A stretch of 44,282 nt of DNA. Origin: Prochlorococcus sp. AG-402-N21. Its GTDB lineage: Bacteria; Cyanobacteriota; Cyanobacteriia; PCC-6307; Cyanobiaceae. The notes beneath the pieces were generated by a model. The model saw only the letters and a list, made by a program, of their open reading frames with translations. It ran no database searches and was not told where the DNA came from. A program made the translations under genes and the position numbers. The stretch is from the NCBI GenBank assembly GCA_003216435.1, contig QCIW01000009.1, forward strand, positions 1-44,282, given 5' to 3'. Below, piece after piece: positions 34,701 through 44,171 of this stretch (position 1 is its first letter; each line of letters begins with the position of its first letter).

Positions 34701-35492
34701 TTGTTGAACCCTCGTGGATTACTACTATTTGACATCGATGGTGTTATTCGTGATGTAGGTAAAAGTTACCGTCTCGCGATACAAGAAACCGTCTATCACT
34801 TCTCCCTTTGGAGGCCAACAATTAAAGATATAGATGAATTAAAAACAGAAGGAATTTGGAATAACGATTGGGACGCAAGTTTGGAATTAATCAAACGTTA
34901 TTGCAAAAAAAATGAACCACAGAAAAGATTAATACCATCTAGAGACAATCTCATTGAAGTTTTTAATGGTTTTTACTTCGGTGGCGATCCGAATGGAGAT
35001 ATCAACTCTTGGAAAGGCTTTATAAAAAATGAACCCTTGCTAATAAATAAAGAATTTTTTAATGCTCTTACAGAAAAAGGCTTTTTATGGGGGTTTGTAA
35101 GTGGTGCCGAACCGCCTTCAGCAAAATTTGTTCTAGAAACTAGGCTTTGCCTCCACAATCCTCCATTAATCGCTATGGGAGACGCACCCGATAAGCCAGA
35201 TCCCACTGGACTAATTGAACTTGCCATTCAATTAATTGGAGGTTCTCTAGGCAAAGACGCTCCACCAATTTTTTACATAGGAGATACAGTTGCTGATGTC
35301 TTAACAGTTGTAAATGCTCAAAATAAAATTCCTAATCAAAAATTTATCAGCTTTGCAATAAGTCCTCCTCATCTTCATGGAGAAGAAAGTAAATCAGCAC
35401 GTTTAAGATATGAAACTATGCTTAGAAATGCAGGTGCAAAGATGATTTTGAAATCTCTTAACGATCTAACAACCCAAATCTATAGTGAATAA
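34701..35492 (+). CDS. HAD-superfamily phosphatase (TIGR01548-like)
   Basis: 263 aa from a TTG. HAD fold: motif I LLLFDIDGVIRDVGKSY, motif II near FVSGAEPPSA, and motif III/IV IFYIGDTVADVLTV. The group TIGR01548, seen in cyanobacteria and some eukaryotes, fits the first 60 residues (SYRLAIQETVYHF). The substrate is not known. No ATG precedes the catalytic Asp. A second TTG directly follows the first. Confidence 0.75.
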   Translation: MLNPRGLLLFDIDGVIRDVGKSYRLAIQETVYHFSLWRPTIKDIDELKTEGIWNNDWDASLELIKRYCKKNEPQKRLIPSRDNLIEVFNGFYFGGDPNGDINSWKGFIKNEPLLINKEFFNALTEKGFLWGFVSGAEPPSAKFVLETRLCLHNPPLIAMGDAPDKPDPTGLIELAIQLIGGSLGKDAPPIFYIGDTVADVLTVVNAQNKIPNQKFISFAISPPHLHGEESKSARLRYETMLRNAGAKMILKSLNDLTTQIYSE

Positions 35493-35546
35493 TAACCTGT
35501 AACTATTTACTATAGTGATTATCATATATTCTAAAATTTATTAAAA

Positions 35547-36866
35547 CTAATATTCCATTTGGTCGACTGATTTCAAGGCCAACTTTGTTAGAACCTCAGG
35601 TTTTTCCTGAGTGACTAAAATATCATCTTCAATCCTAATCCCAATTCCCTTCCACCTTTCGTGAATTTCTGGTTGTCCTTTCGGGATCTCTAATCTATCG
35701 CTGATATATAGACCAGGTTCAACAGTTAGGACCATTCCAGCATTTAATTCCAGAGGATATTCCCCAAGGCGATAAGCCCCTACATCATGAACATCTAAGC
35801 CAAGCCAATGTCCTGTTCTATGCATATATATATGGCGATACGCATCTTGTTCGATCAAAGATTCAACATTCCCTCTTAGTAAGCCCAAATCAACTAAGCC
35901 CTCTACCAATATCTTCAATGCAGAGTAATGAACAACTTCAGCGCTATTTCTAGGGGTTGCAGCCTTAATAGCATTCTCTTGAGCTTCTAAAACAATCTCA
36001 TAAAGAGCTTTTTGTTCACTAGTAAATTTGCCATTAATCGGGAATGTTCTCGTAATATCGCCGTTGTAATAATCCATCAATGAACATCCAGCATCTATAA
36101 GCAATAGATCTCCATCTCTCAATATTGAATTATTAGCTGTGTAATGAAGTATGCAAGCATTATCACCACCCGCAACAATAGAACCATAAGCAGGACCTCT
36201 TGCTCCTTGCTGGAGAAAGTATCCTTCAATTGCACCCTGAAGTTGACGTTCATTCATACCAGGACTAGTTATTTTACGAGCTAATTCATGTGCCTCTGCA
36301 GAAATTCTTGTAGCCTCACGAATACTCTTTATTTCTATTTCATCTTTATACAATCTCATTTGATGAAGAATTGGACAAGGTGGAACGATTTCAGAAGGGC
36401 AAGCTTCACCACGTTGAGATTTTTCAAGTTGCTCAGCCCAAGTTTTCAGGACCAAAGTCTCTATTGAAGATTGCTTCCCAATCCGGAAAGCAATTCCTTC
36501 TGCACCAGATAAATAATGCCCAATCAGATTAGGCAAGTCATCTAAGGAATGTGCAATATCTGCACCAAACTCATTCACAGCTCCTTCGCTTCCCCAAAGG
36601 AACCCTTGCCAAACCTCAGTTTTAGGATCCCTGGGTTTAACAAAAAGAATATATTTCTCTCCTTCTGGTCTAAAAGGTAGAAAAAGCGCTACTGCGTCAG
36701 GCTCATCAAATCCAGTTAAATACCAAAAGTCACTATTTTGCCGAAATGGATATTCACAATCGGCATGATGAATAACTAAAGAGGCCGCTGGAATAATGGC
36801 TGCTTTACCTCCCAACTGAGTAAGAAATTTTGCCCTCCGGCCTCTAAAAACTTCAAAATCTTTCAC
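35547..36866 (-). CDS. pepP: Xaa-Pro aminopeptidase (M24B)
   Basis: 439 aa from a GTG at 36866. Removes N-terminal residues followed by proline. N-terminal AMP_N domain (FLTQLGGKAAIIPAASLVIH, SDFWYLTGFDEPDAV), then the pita-bread domain with metal ligands in LLIDAGCSLMDYYNGDITRT, HRTGHWLGLDVHDVG, LTVEPGLYI and GIRIEDDILV. Length typical. Divergent from the CNNM-type gene. Confidence 0.92.
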   Translation of the reverse strand: MKDFEVFRGRRAKFLTQLGGKAAIIPAASLVIHHADCEYPFRQNSDFWYLTGFDEPDAVALFLPFRPEGEKYILFVKPRDPKTEVWQGFLWGSEGAVNEFGADIAHSLDDLPNLIGHYLSGAEGIAFRIGKQSSIETLVLKTWAEQLEKSQRGEACPSEIVPPCPILHQMRLYKDEIEIKSIREATRISAEAHELARKITSPGMNERQLQGAIEGYFLQQGARGPAYGSIVAGGDNACILHYTANNSILRDGDLLLIDAGCSLMDYYNGDITRTFPINGKFTSEQKALYEIVLEAQENAIKAATPRNSAEVVHYSALKILVEGLVDLGLLRGNVESLIEQDAYRHIYMHRTGHWLGLDVHDVGAYRLGEYPLELNAGMVLTVEPGLYISDRLEIPKGQPEIHERWKGIGIRIEDDILVTQEKPEVLTKLALKSVDQMEY

Positions 36867-36965
36867 AAGAAGTCATATCTTCTATTGAAATTAGGATGGC
36901 ACGAGATGAAAGTTAATGGAAAATAAGAATGAAGAACAATTAATCACAGTGACAATTACTACAGC

Positions 36966-37952
36966 ATGAGTCAAAACCTTCTCATTCTAGGAATTCTCGT
37001 GCTTGTCGTTTTAATCGGTTCTGCAATGTGCTCGGGAGTAGAAGCAGCACTGTTAGCAGTTAACCCTATACGAGTGCATGAATTAGCAATCAAGAACAAA
37101 CCTATAAGAGGGGCAAGAAGACTTGCAAAACTCCGACAACGCCTAGGACGTACCCTCACTGTTATAACAATTGCAAATAATGGGTTTAATATTTTTGGAA
37201 GTTTAATGCTGGGAAGTTATGCAGCATTTGTGTTTAAAGGAGGGATCGCTCTACCATTATTTTCCATATTCCTAACCATATTGGTATTACTCCTAGGAGA
37301 AATTCTTCCGAAATCAATTGGCACTCGACTAGCCTTACAAATTTCTTTAGCAAGCGCACCAATACTGGATTTTGCAGGAGTGATTATGAGACCTATTGTT
37401 CTCCTACTAGAAAAAGTATTACCTGTATTAACCGCGGAGAATGAAATAACAACTGACGAAGAAGAAATTCGCCAAATGGCAACATTAGGTTCACAGAAAG
37501 GACAAATCGAAGCTGACGAAGCCGCAATGATCTCCAAAGTCTTTCAACTTAATGACCTTACTGCGAGAGATTTGATGACTCCAAGAGTTGCTGCTCCAAC
37601 TCTTGACGGAAATACCACACTCGAAAAACTTCGCTCAACCTTAATAGCCCATAATGATCATTGGTGGGTCATCCTTGGAGAAGAAGTTGACAAAATCATT
37701 GGGGTAGTAAGTAGAGAAAAACTACTCACTGAACTCCTAGAAGGTCATGCGCAATTAACGCCAGCAGAACTAAGTGAGAAAGTAGAGTTTGTACCTGAAA
37801 TGATTCGTATTGACCGCCTCCTTATATCATTTAACAAAGATAAAAGTGGCGTAAAAGTTGTCGTCGATGAATTTGGTGGTTTTGTAGGAGTTATTGGCGC
37901 TGAGGCTGTTTTAGCCGTCCTAGCAGGTTGGTGGAGAAAGTCAAAGTCATGA
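36966..37952 (+). CDS. CNNM/CorC-type membrane protein with CBS domains
   Basis: 328 aa. Residues 1-170 form a DUF21 membrane domain with four hydrophobic spans (LLILGILVLVVLIGSAMCSG, SIFLTILVLLLGEILPKSIG). Then comes the linker (EEEIRQMATLGSQKGQIEAD), the TARDLMTPR motif that opens the CBS pair, and a second CBS half ending VVDEFGGFVGVIGAEAVLAV. Family members transport or sense Mg2+/Co2+. The stop overlaps the GTPase start by four bases (ATGA). Confidence 0.85.
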   Translation: MSQNLLILGILVLVVLIGSAMCSGVEAALLAVNPIRVHELAIKNKPIRGARRLAKLRQRLGRTLTVITIANNGFNIFGSLMLGSYAAFVFKGGIALPLFSIFLTILVLLLGEILPKSIGTRLALQISLASAPILDFAGVIMRPIVLLLEKVLPVLTAENEITTDEEEIRQMATLGSQKGQIEADEAAMISKVFQLNDLTARDLMTPRVAAPTLDGNTTLEKLRSTLIAHNDHWWVILGEEVDKIIGVVSREKLLTELLEGHAQLTPAELSEKVEFVPEMIRIDRLLISFNKDKSGVKVVVDEFGGFVGVIGAEAVLAVLAGWWRKSKS

Positions 37953-39277
37953 TTTATCCTTTATCAACAACTGAACTTTGTAAATTACTAATCACTCAAT
38001 GGAGAGAAAGTCTAGTCCTCACTAATTTAGAAAAAAGTCAGTTAAAGCATGAATTAAGCAGTCTAGATAAACAAATCGATCGTTTGTCTAATAAAAAATT
38101 ACGTGTATCAGTATTTGGTCGAGTAGGTGTTGGCAAATCAAGTTTACTCAATGCATTACTTAATAAAAATACTTTCATTACTGATATTGCTCATGGGAGC
38201 ACACGTAACTCTCAAAGTACTCTGTGGAATCAACCAATAGAAACGCTAACGTCTATTGAGTTAATTGACACTCCAGGGATTGATGAGATTGACAAGGGAA
38301 GAAGAATAGAACAAACATCTGATATCTGTTGCAAATCTGATTTAATCCTGTTTGTGATTGACGGTGATTTAACCAGCATTGAACTTGAAGCCTTACAATC
38401 TCTAATTCACAACGGTAAACCGATATGCCTAATCCTGAATAGATGTGATCAATGGCAGAGCTCAGAAATCAAACAATTGCAAACAAGTATCAAGGAACGA
38501 CTACCCTTACAATCTAAAAACCTACCTTTAATCGCCATATCAGCCGCACCTCGTAAATCCCAAGTTCTCCCTACAGGCCAAGTAAGGAGTGTTCCTTCAT
38601 CTCCAAGAATCCAACCTCTGCGTGTATTGCTAAATAACCTTTTAAAAGAACAAGGTGAATTTTTCTTATCCTTAAACTCACTTTATGCTGCTGATAATTT
38701 TTACACCTGTTTAAAAGAAGGTAGATTAAAGAGAGGTAAGCTAGCAGCTCAAGGAGTAATCGGTAAGTTTGCAGCCCTTAAAGCATCAGGAGTAGCTGCA
38801 TGTCCCATATTAATGATTGATCTCACCGCGGGGCTTGCATGTGACACTGCACTTGTTATTGAGTTGAGTAAAATATATGGCCTTCAATTGAGAGGTCCTG
38901 CGGCAAGGGAATTACTAAAACGTCTTTCTTTATACAATATTTTACTAGGTGGTGCTCAATTTAGTATTCAATTTTGCTTAAGCATCCTACGCCATATTTT
39001 GTTAATCGCTTCTCCCTTTACCGGTGGGTTAAGTCTTGTTTCTACAGGACCTGTAGCGCTAGCTCAAGCAGCTCTCGCAGTACACACGACGAAAATAACA
39101 GGAAAACTAGCCGCCAGAGAATTTCTTAAAAGTAGTCATAAAAAATGTATCCAACCAAGCTCTATTTTTGCGCGACTTTTAAATAATGATCCCGAAATAA
39201 AGCTTCTTTTAAATCAATGGCCTCTCGCAGTCCCTACTTCAAAAAAAATTCATCGTAATACAAACCTTCTTCCGTGA
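37949..39277 (+). CDS. Era-like GTPase with DUF697-type membrane tail
   Basis: 442 aa from the ATG at 37949, coupled to the CNNM gene by an ATGA overlap. G motifs: G1 GRVGVGKSSLLNALL (about residues 59-73), G3 IDTPG, G4 NRCD (the usual NKxD altered to NRCD), G5-like AISAAP. The C-terminal half has hydrophobic segments (ILMIDLTAGLACDTALVIE, LLIASPFTGGLSLVS) like DUF697 proteins of cyanobacteria and plastids. The last four bases overlap nadD. Role unknown, perhaps membrane-linked. Confidence 0.8.
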   Translation: MIYPLSTTELCKLLITQWRESLVLTNLEKSQLKHELSSLDKQIDRLSNKKLRVSVFGRVGVGKSSLLNALLNKNTFITDIAHGSTRNSQSTLWNQPIETLTSIELIDTPGIDEIDKGRRIEQTSDICCKSDLILFVIDGDLTSIELEALQSLIHNGKPICLILNRCDQWQSSEIKQLQTSIKERLPLQSKNLPLIAISAAPRKSQVLPTGQVRSVPSSPRIQPLRVLLNNLLKEQGEFFLSLNSLYAADNFYTCLKEGRLKRGKLAAQGVIGKFAALKASGVAACPILMIDLTAGLACDTALVIELSKIYGLQLRGPAARELLKRLSLYNILLGGAQFSIQFCLSILRHILLIASPFTGGLSLVSTGPVALAQAALAVHTTKITGKLAAREFLKSSHKKCIQPSSIFARLLNNDPEIKLLLNQWPLAVPTSKKIHRNTNLLP

Positions 39278-39858
39278 AATATTTTCGCTCAATAGCACTT
39301 TTAGGAACAAGTGCAGATCCTCCAACTTGCGGGCACGAAGCTCTTTTGAAAGGATTATTAACTATTTTCCCTAAAGTCGTTACTTGGGCAAGTGATAACC
39401 CAATAAAACAACATTCCGAGTCTCTTATAACTCGTCAAAAACTTCTTAAAGCTTTAGTAGAAGATATTGGTAGTCCACAATTAGAAATTGTCCAAGAACT
39501 TAGTAGTCCTTGGACAATCAGTACTATTGAAAAGGCTAGTTCTTTGTGGCCAAATGCAAACTTTGTGTTTGTAATCGGAAGTGATCTCACGGATCAACTT
39601 CCCACTTGGCGACATGCAAAAGATTTACTTAAAAAAACTAGAATTGGTATAGCCATGCGTGAAGGTTGGCCTATTCAAAAGAATCAATTGAAAACCATTG
39701 AACTCCTTGGAGGAACAGTTGAGCTACTCCCACTTAAAATCCCAAAGTCATCTAGTTCAATCATTAGGGAGCAATTCAAGTCCTCTCAGATCCCAAAAGT
39801 TATTTTGCCAATATTAATAAGCCAAAATCTATACCAACATGGACGGGGTAAAGAATGA
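39274..39858 (+). CDS. nadD: Nicotinate-nucleotide adenylyltransferase
   Basis: 194 aa from a GTG that overlaps the GTPase stop (GTGA). Makes nicotinic acid adenine dinucleotide. Nucleotidyltransferase marks: ALLGTSADPPTCGHEALL (the T/HxGH motif here read as T-C-G-H), FVIGSDLTDQLPTWRHAKDL, and the ISTIEKASSLWPNANF segment. The end has the expected SSSIIREQ ISxxR-type signature. Coupled to nadE by a four-base overlap, so two successive NAD-synthesis steps share one mRNA. Confidence 0.9.
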   Translation: MKYFRSIALLGTSADPPTCGHEALLKGLLTIFPKVVTWASDNPIKQHSESLITRQKLLKALVEDIGSPQLEIVQELSSPWTISTIEKASSLWPNANFVFVIGSDLTDQLPTWRHAKDLLKKTRIGIAMREGWPIQKNQLKTIELLGGTVELLPLKIPKSSSSIIREQFKSSQIPKVILPILISQNLYQHGRGKE

Positions 39859-41549
39859 GATTAGCCCTTGCACAATTAAATCCAATAATTGGAGATCTCG
39901 AAGGCAATGGAGATAAAATCCTTGCAATATCTAAACAAGCTTGCAAACAAAAAGCAGATGTAATTATCACTCCAGAACTATCTTTATGGGGCTATCCACC
40001 TCAGGATCTTTTATTAGATCCAACACGTTGTAATCAACAAATAGAAATCTTAAATAAGATAGCAAATCTTCTTGCAAAAGAAAATCCTAGAACAGTTTTA
40101 TTGATAGGGATTGCAGAACAAGCTCCCGACCTTCAAGTACCTAAACTATTTAATTCGTTTGCTTTAATAACTAATGGCTCATGGAAGGTAGTCGCCAGAA
40201 AACAATTACTACCAACCTATGATGTATTTGATGAAAAGCGATATTTTAGACCTGCTAGCGTACCCAGTGTAATTACTATTACTACAGCCAAGGAAGCTTG
40301 GAAAGTAGGCATCACGATCTGTGAAGATCTTTGGGTAGAGGAAGAGATCCAAGCTCAGAGAATAAAAGGACCTGATCCGATCGAGCAACTGAAAGGAAAC
40401 AACATTGACTTACTAATCAATCTCTCCGCATCACCATTCAGTGAATCAAAAGAATTACTAAGGAATAAATTAGCCAAAAAAGCCGTGTCAAGATTGGGAT
40501 GTCCTTTGATTTATCTAAATCAAGTAGGAGGAAATGATGAGTTAATCTTTGATGGATCGAGCTTCGTGATGAGCTCTAAAGGTGAAATCATTTTGTCACT
40601 AGAAAGATGCCAAGAATCTTCAAAAATTTGGGATACTTCTCAGAAAGCAACTCTGCAATCAAACCATTACCCTAACTCTCAAGAAAAACTCTTTAAAGCT
40701 CTGGTTCTAGGAGTTAAGGATTATTGTGAAAAATGTGGATTTCGCACCGCTCTGTTAGGTCTTAGTGGAGGGATCGATTCAGCACTCGTTGCTGTTATTG
40801 CTACAGCAGCACTAAAAGCACCAAATATAACCTCAATCTTAATGCCATCTCCTTGGAGCTCTCCTGGCTCAATATCAGATGCTCTTGCACTTGTAGAGAA
40901 GCTAAAGATTAACTCAAAAATAGTTCCAATAAATGAGCTGATGACTAGTTACGATGCAACTTTAAAAAATCCCCTGGGAGAATTGCCCAAAGATGTAACG
41001 GCAGAAAATCTTCAATCACGAATTCGAGGAACCTTATTAATGGCAATTGCAAATCAAAGAAATCATCTTCTTTTATCGACCGGGAATAAATCCGAACTTG
41101 CTATTGGATATTGCACTCTATATGGCGATATGAATGGAGGCCTTGCAGTAATTGGCGATCTATATAAAACATCTGTTTTTAAGCTCTGTGAATGGTTAGA
41201 TAGTCAAGCATCTTATGAATGCAGACAATCAATGGGCTTAAAACCTCAAGGAGAACTTATAGGTTTGGCAATTCGCAGTAAGCCTCCTAGTGCAGAGCTT
41301 CGTAAAGATCAATTAGATAGTGACTCTTTGCCGGAATATGAAATTCTCGATCCAATTCTGGAAGATTTAATAGAAGGACGTCTAAATCACAAAGAATTAA
41401 TCAATAAAGGCTACGATAAAAATTTAATTTTGCAGATACAGTCTTTATTAAAAAAAGCAGAATTCAAAAGAAAGCAAGCACCTCCATTATTAAAAATAAG
41501 TAATCAAGCCTTTGGGAGTGGATGGCGTATTCCTATAGCCTCTAAATAA
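39855..41549 (+). CDS. nadE: Glutamine-dependent NAD+ synthetase
   Basis: 564 aa. Amidates nicotinic acid adenine dinucleotide to NAD+. N-terminal glutaminase (nitrilase fold) has the Glu-Lys-Cys triad: Glu in IITPELSLWGYPP, Lys in RKQLLPTYDVFDEKRYF, Cys in GITICEDLWVEEE. The C-terminal synthetase has the ATP loop LGLSGGIDSALVAVI (near residue 300) and LLSTGNKSELAIGYCTLYGD. ATG overlaps the nadD stop. The order nadD-nadE places the last two steps of NAD synthesis together. Confidence 0.95.
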   Translation: MRLALAQLNPIIGDLEGNGDKILAISKQACKQKADVIITPELSLWGYPPQDLLLDPTRCNQQIEILNKIANLLAKENPRTVLLIGIAEQAPDLQVPKLFNSFALITNGSWKVVARKQLLPTYDVFDEKRYFRPASVPSVITITTAKEAWKVGITICEDLWVEEEIQAQRIKGPDPIEQLKGNNIDLLINLSASPFSESKELLRNKLAKKAVSRLGCPLIYLNQVGGNDELIFDGSSFVMSSKGEIILSLERCQESSKIWDTSQKATLQSNHYPNSQEKLFKALVLGVKDYCEKCGFRTALLGLSGGIDSALVAVIATAALKAPNITSILMPSPWSSPGSISDALALVEKLKINSKIVPINELMTSYDATLKNPLGELPKDVTAENLQSRIRGTLLMAIANQRNHLLLSTGNKSELAIGYCTLYGDMNGGLAVIGDLYKTSVFKLCEWLDSQASYECRQSMGLKPQGELIGLAIRSKPPSAELRKDQLDSDSLPEYEILDPILEDLIEGRLNHKELINKGYDKNLILQIQSLLKKAEFKRKQAPPLLKISNQAFGSGWRIPIASK

Positions 41550-41614
41550 AAATAAAAACAAACCCTAGCCAATTTGCACTGAAATGTGCAATCTAATAGA
41601 AGCAACGATCACAC

Positions 41615-42754
41615 ATGTCCTCTTCTGTTTTCTCTGCACCAATGTCCACAATCGGAGTGCCTGCGGAAATTAAATCTGACGAATTAAGAGTTGCACTCAC
41701 TCCAGATGGAGTTAAAGAACTAGTAACTCAAGGACTTGAGGTCCTTATTCAAGAAGGTGCAGGAAGTGGTGTAGGAATTGAGAACGATGCTTTCGCGGCA
41801 GCAGGTGCAAAAATTGTCTCCAGAGAAGAAGCATGGGCAGCTCATTTAGTTGTCAAAGTAAAAGAACCACAAGAAGAAGAATTTCAATTTTTAAGAGAAG
41901 ATATGCTTCTTTTTACTTATTTGCATCTTGCAGCATACCCAAAAGTTGCAGAAGCCCTTTTGAATGCTCGAACTACAGGGTTGGGATACGAAACAGTACA
42001 ACTAGAAACTGGAAGTCTTCCTTTGCTAGCTCCAATGAGTGAAATTGCAGGTCGACTTGCAGCCCAAGTTGGAGCACATTTGCTAGAGAGACCACAAGGA
42101 GGTAGAGGGATTTTGATGGGTGGTTGTACAGGAGTTAGACCTGCGCGAGTCATTGTATTAGGTGCTGGTACAGTAGGGTGGAATGCTGCCAGGCTTGCAT
42201 CAGGAATGGATGCAGAAGTAATGCTTCTTGATCGTTCACCGGAACGTCTACGCAATCTCGAAGCTGATCGAAAAGGCAGATTAATGAGTGTTGTCAGTAG
42301 TAGAGGGTTACTTGAACGACTGATACCAACTGCAGATCTACTAATTGGAGCCGTACTCTCTCCAGGGGACAGAGCACCTACCTTAGTAGACAAAGAAATG
42401 GTTAAGCAAATGAAACCAAACTCAGTTATCGTCGATGTCGCAATAGATCAAGGAGGGTGTGTAGAGACTAGTGTAGAGACAACACATACAAACCCGACTG
42501 TTGAGATTCATGGTATTCAGCATTATGCGGTAGGGAATATGCCTGGAGCTGTGCCTTTCACCTCAACAGAAGCACTAGTAAGCGTTACTCTCCCTTATAT
42601 CCTTGGGATTGCTGGAAGAGGTCTAGAGGCAGCCGTGACAGAAAGGCCCGAGCTACTATCTGGGCTTAATACAATTCGCGGATCAATCTGCCACCCCGGG
42701 GTAGCAAAAGCCCTTGGTATATCACCTCGACATCCAATGGCATGCCTTAGCTAA
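41615..42754 (+). CDS. ald: Alanine dehydrogenase
   Basis: 379 aa. Converts alanine to pyruvate and ammonia with NAD+ (or the reverse). N-terminal GVPAEIKSDELRVALTPDGV, the catalytic region VVKVKEPQEEEFQFLREDML and YLHLAAYP, Rossmann loop VIVLGAGTVGWNAARLASG, and the late DVAIDQGGCVETS, VGNMPGAVPFTSTEAL. An in-frame ATG nine codons in (41642) starts exactly at the family consensus and may be the real start. 65 bases after nadE; its own promoter is likely. Confidence 0.94.
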   Translation: MSSSVFSAPMSTIGVPAEIKSDELRVALTPDGVKELVTQGLEVLIQEGAGSGVGIENDAFAAAGAKIVSREEAWAAHLVVKVKEPQEEEFQFLREDMLLFTYLHLAAYPKVAEALLNARTTGLGYETVQLETGSLPLLAPMSEIAGRLAAQVGAHLLERPQGGRGILMGGCTGVRPARVIVLGAGTVGWNAARLASGMDAEVMLLDRSPERLRNLEADRKGRLMSVVSSRGLLERLIPTADLLIGAVLSPGDRAPTLVDKEMVKQMKPNSVIVDVAIDQGGCVETSVETTHTNPTVEIHGIQHYAVGNMPGAVPFTSTEALVSVTLPYILGIAGRGLEAAVTERPELLSGLNTIRGSICHPGVAKALGISPRHPMACLS

Positions 42755-42776
42755 GAAGTCTCAACATCTTTCCTTC

Positions 42777-43892
42777 CTAATTTGCTAAATCTAACGTAAA
42801 GCTGTTAATTGGTCTTTTCAAAGAAGTAATACTAATACCTTCTCTGAGTGCAAGAACAAATCCAGCTGCCTCTAAGTAATTTTTCGCAGTAATAAAACTC
42901 TCATCCCGCTTAACAGGTAGGCAATCATCTATTCCTAAAGCCTTAGAATTAACATTTAAGACTCCTGGATTAGAAACAGCTATTAAAGGAATACCTCTTT
43001 CTAGGCAGGCTAAAACCGCTTCTCCTCCGAGAGCACCCTGGGGAGCAATTACAGCCCCCAACTGATCAGAACAAATTAACTCAGAGGAAGTAAAATTATA
43101 ATTCTGCTGATTTACATTTTCTGAGATTGCCACTAAATCTGGTGCATGACTTAAACCCATCAAAACACTCGGCAAAAAAGTATATCCAAGATCCTCCGCA
43201 GCGGCTCGAGGGTCCAAATTAATATCAATAGGTAATGAAGCAAGAGCAGGTGCATGAGCACAGGGCAATAATAAATGTCTTCCAAGAAGATGACTTATAA
43301 CAGCTTCCGCTCCCGCAAATATATCTACACCTTTTCCTAGGCGATATGCATTACTAGCCTCAGTTTCATAGTCATCAGGGAAACGAGAGACTACAGCTAT
43401 AGCAGTAGCTCCCAATTCCTTAAGCTTGTCCGCTGATCTTAATAAAGCATCTGGCTGCCCAATATTTCCCCAACTAGTACCAGTTTGCGATTGAGTCAAA
43501 CTTATGTCTAAAGAAACTCCTGTCTTAAGGATAGGTCCTATATCTAAACCTAAGGTAGTTCTACAAGCATCTGCAACCTGCAAATGACGGTAATATAAAT
43601 CAGGTTCCAAACCTTCGTCTAAGAGTAATCCTATTTTTTGTTTCCTAACAGGTCTTAAAGCTATTTCTCCTGCCGCAAAACGATCAATAGCATAACCCTC
43701 AACATATTGAATTCGATGGTCAGTCCAAGAAAGCACTGCACCATTCATGACGTTTGGATGGGTAATCAAACATTCACTTGCAGCCAATATTAATCTTGCA
43801 GAAGGAATTGCATCGCCGGCGTAACCTCCGATTGAACAGCCAATCCCTGTAGGGATGACCATCAAAACAGGAATTGGGGGTGTACTCACCAA
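42777..43892 (-). CDS. DUF3326 protein
   Basis: 371 aa of the DUF3326 family, present in cyanobacteria and plants, function unknown. Opening VLMVIPTGIGCSIGGYAGDA and SECLITHPNVMNGAVLSW are diagnostic; later come LPCAHAPALASLPIDIN and LGGEAVLACLERGIPLIAVS. Gly-rich loops suggest nucleotide or substrate binding. Start TTG at 43892 or GTG at 43889. Convergent with ald. Confidence 0.85.
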   Translation of the reverse strand: MVSTPPIPVLMVIPTGIGCSIGGYAGDAIPSARLILAASECLITHPNVMNGAVLSWTDHRIQYVEGYAIDRFAAGEIALRPVRKQKIGLLLDEGLEPDLYYRHLQVADACRTTLGLDIGPILKTGVSLDISLTQSQTGTSWGNIGQPDALLRSADKLKELGATAIAVVSRFPDDYETEASNAYRLGKGVDIFAGAEAVISHLLGRHLLLPCAHAPALASLPIDINLDPRAAAEDLGYTFLPSVLMGLSHAPDLVAISENVNQQNYNFTSSELICSDQLGAVIAPQGALGGEAVLACLERGIPLIAVSNPGVLNVNSKALGIDDCLPVKRDESFITAKNYLEAAGFVLALREGISITSLKRPINSFTLDLAN

Positions 43893-43918
43893 AACTTATA
43901 TAGAGCTAAAGATTGAAA

Positions 43919-44101
43919 TTAACTAGATTGAGAAGTAATCATAATTGCCTCAATCCGAAAGCTAGTAACACGTACATCAGTGATAGCCCAACGCAAAGGG
44001 TCTCCATAATCTCGCAAATTTTTCAAAATAATATTTCTTAAATCTACGATAGAGAAATCAGGAGGCCTGGCAACATCTATCTCTAACATAGTTAATTTCA
44101 C
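43919..44101 (-). CDS. Small conserved-looking protein, unknown
   Basis: 60 aa from a GTG, or 56 aa from the ATG at 44089 (MLEIDVARPPDFSIVDLRN). Alternating pattern with a beta-like end (WAITDVRVTSFRIEAIMI). No family named. It lies 26 bases upstream of the DUF3326 gene on the same strand and is probably co-transcribed with it, which supports a real gene. Confidence 0.55.
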   Translation of the reverse strand: MKLTMLEIDVARPPDFSIVDLRNIILKNLRDYGDPLRWAITDVRVTSFRIEAIMITSQSS

Positions 44102-44171
44102 TTTTTAAATTATCAGAAGTACATTAAAAAGGGTTCGGAGGCCATTATTTAAGCAGCAGAACCACCAACCA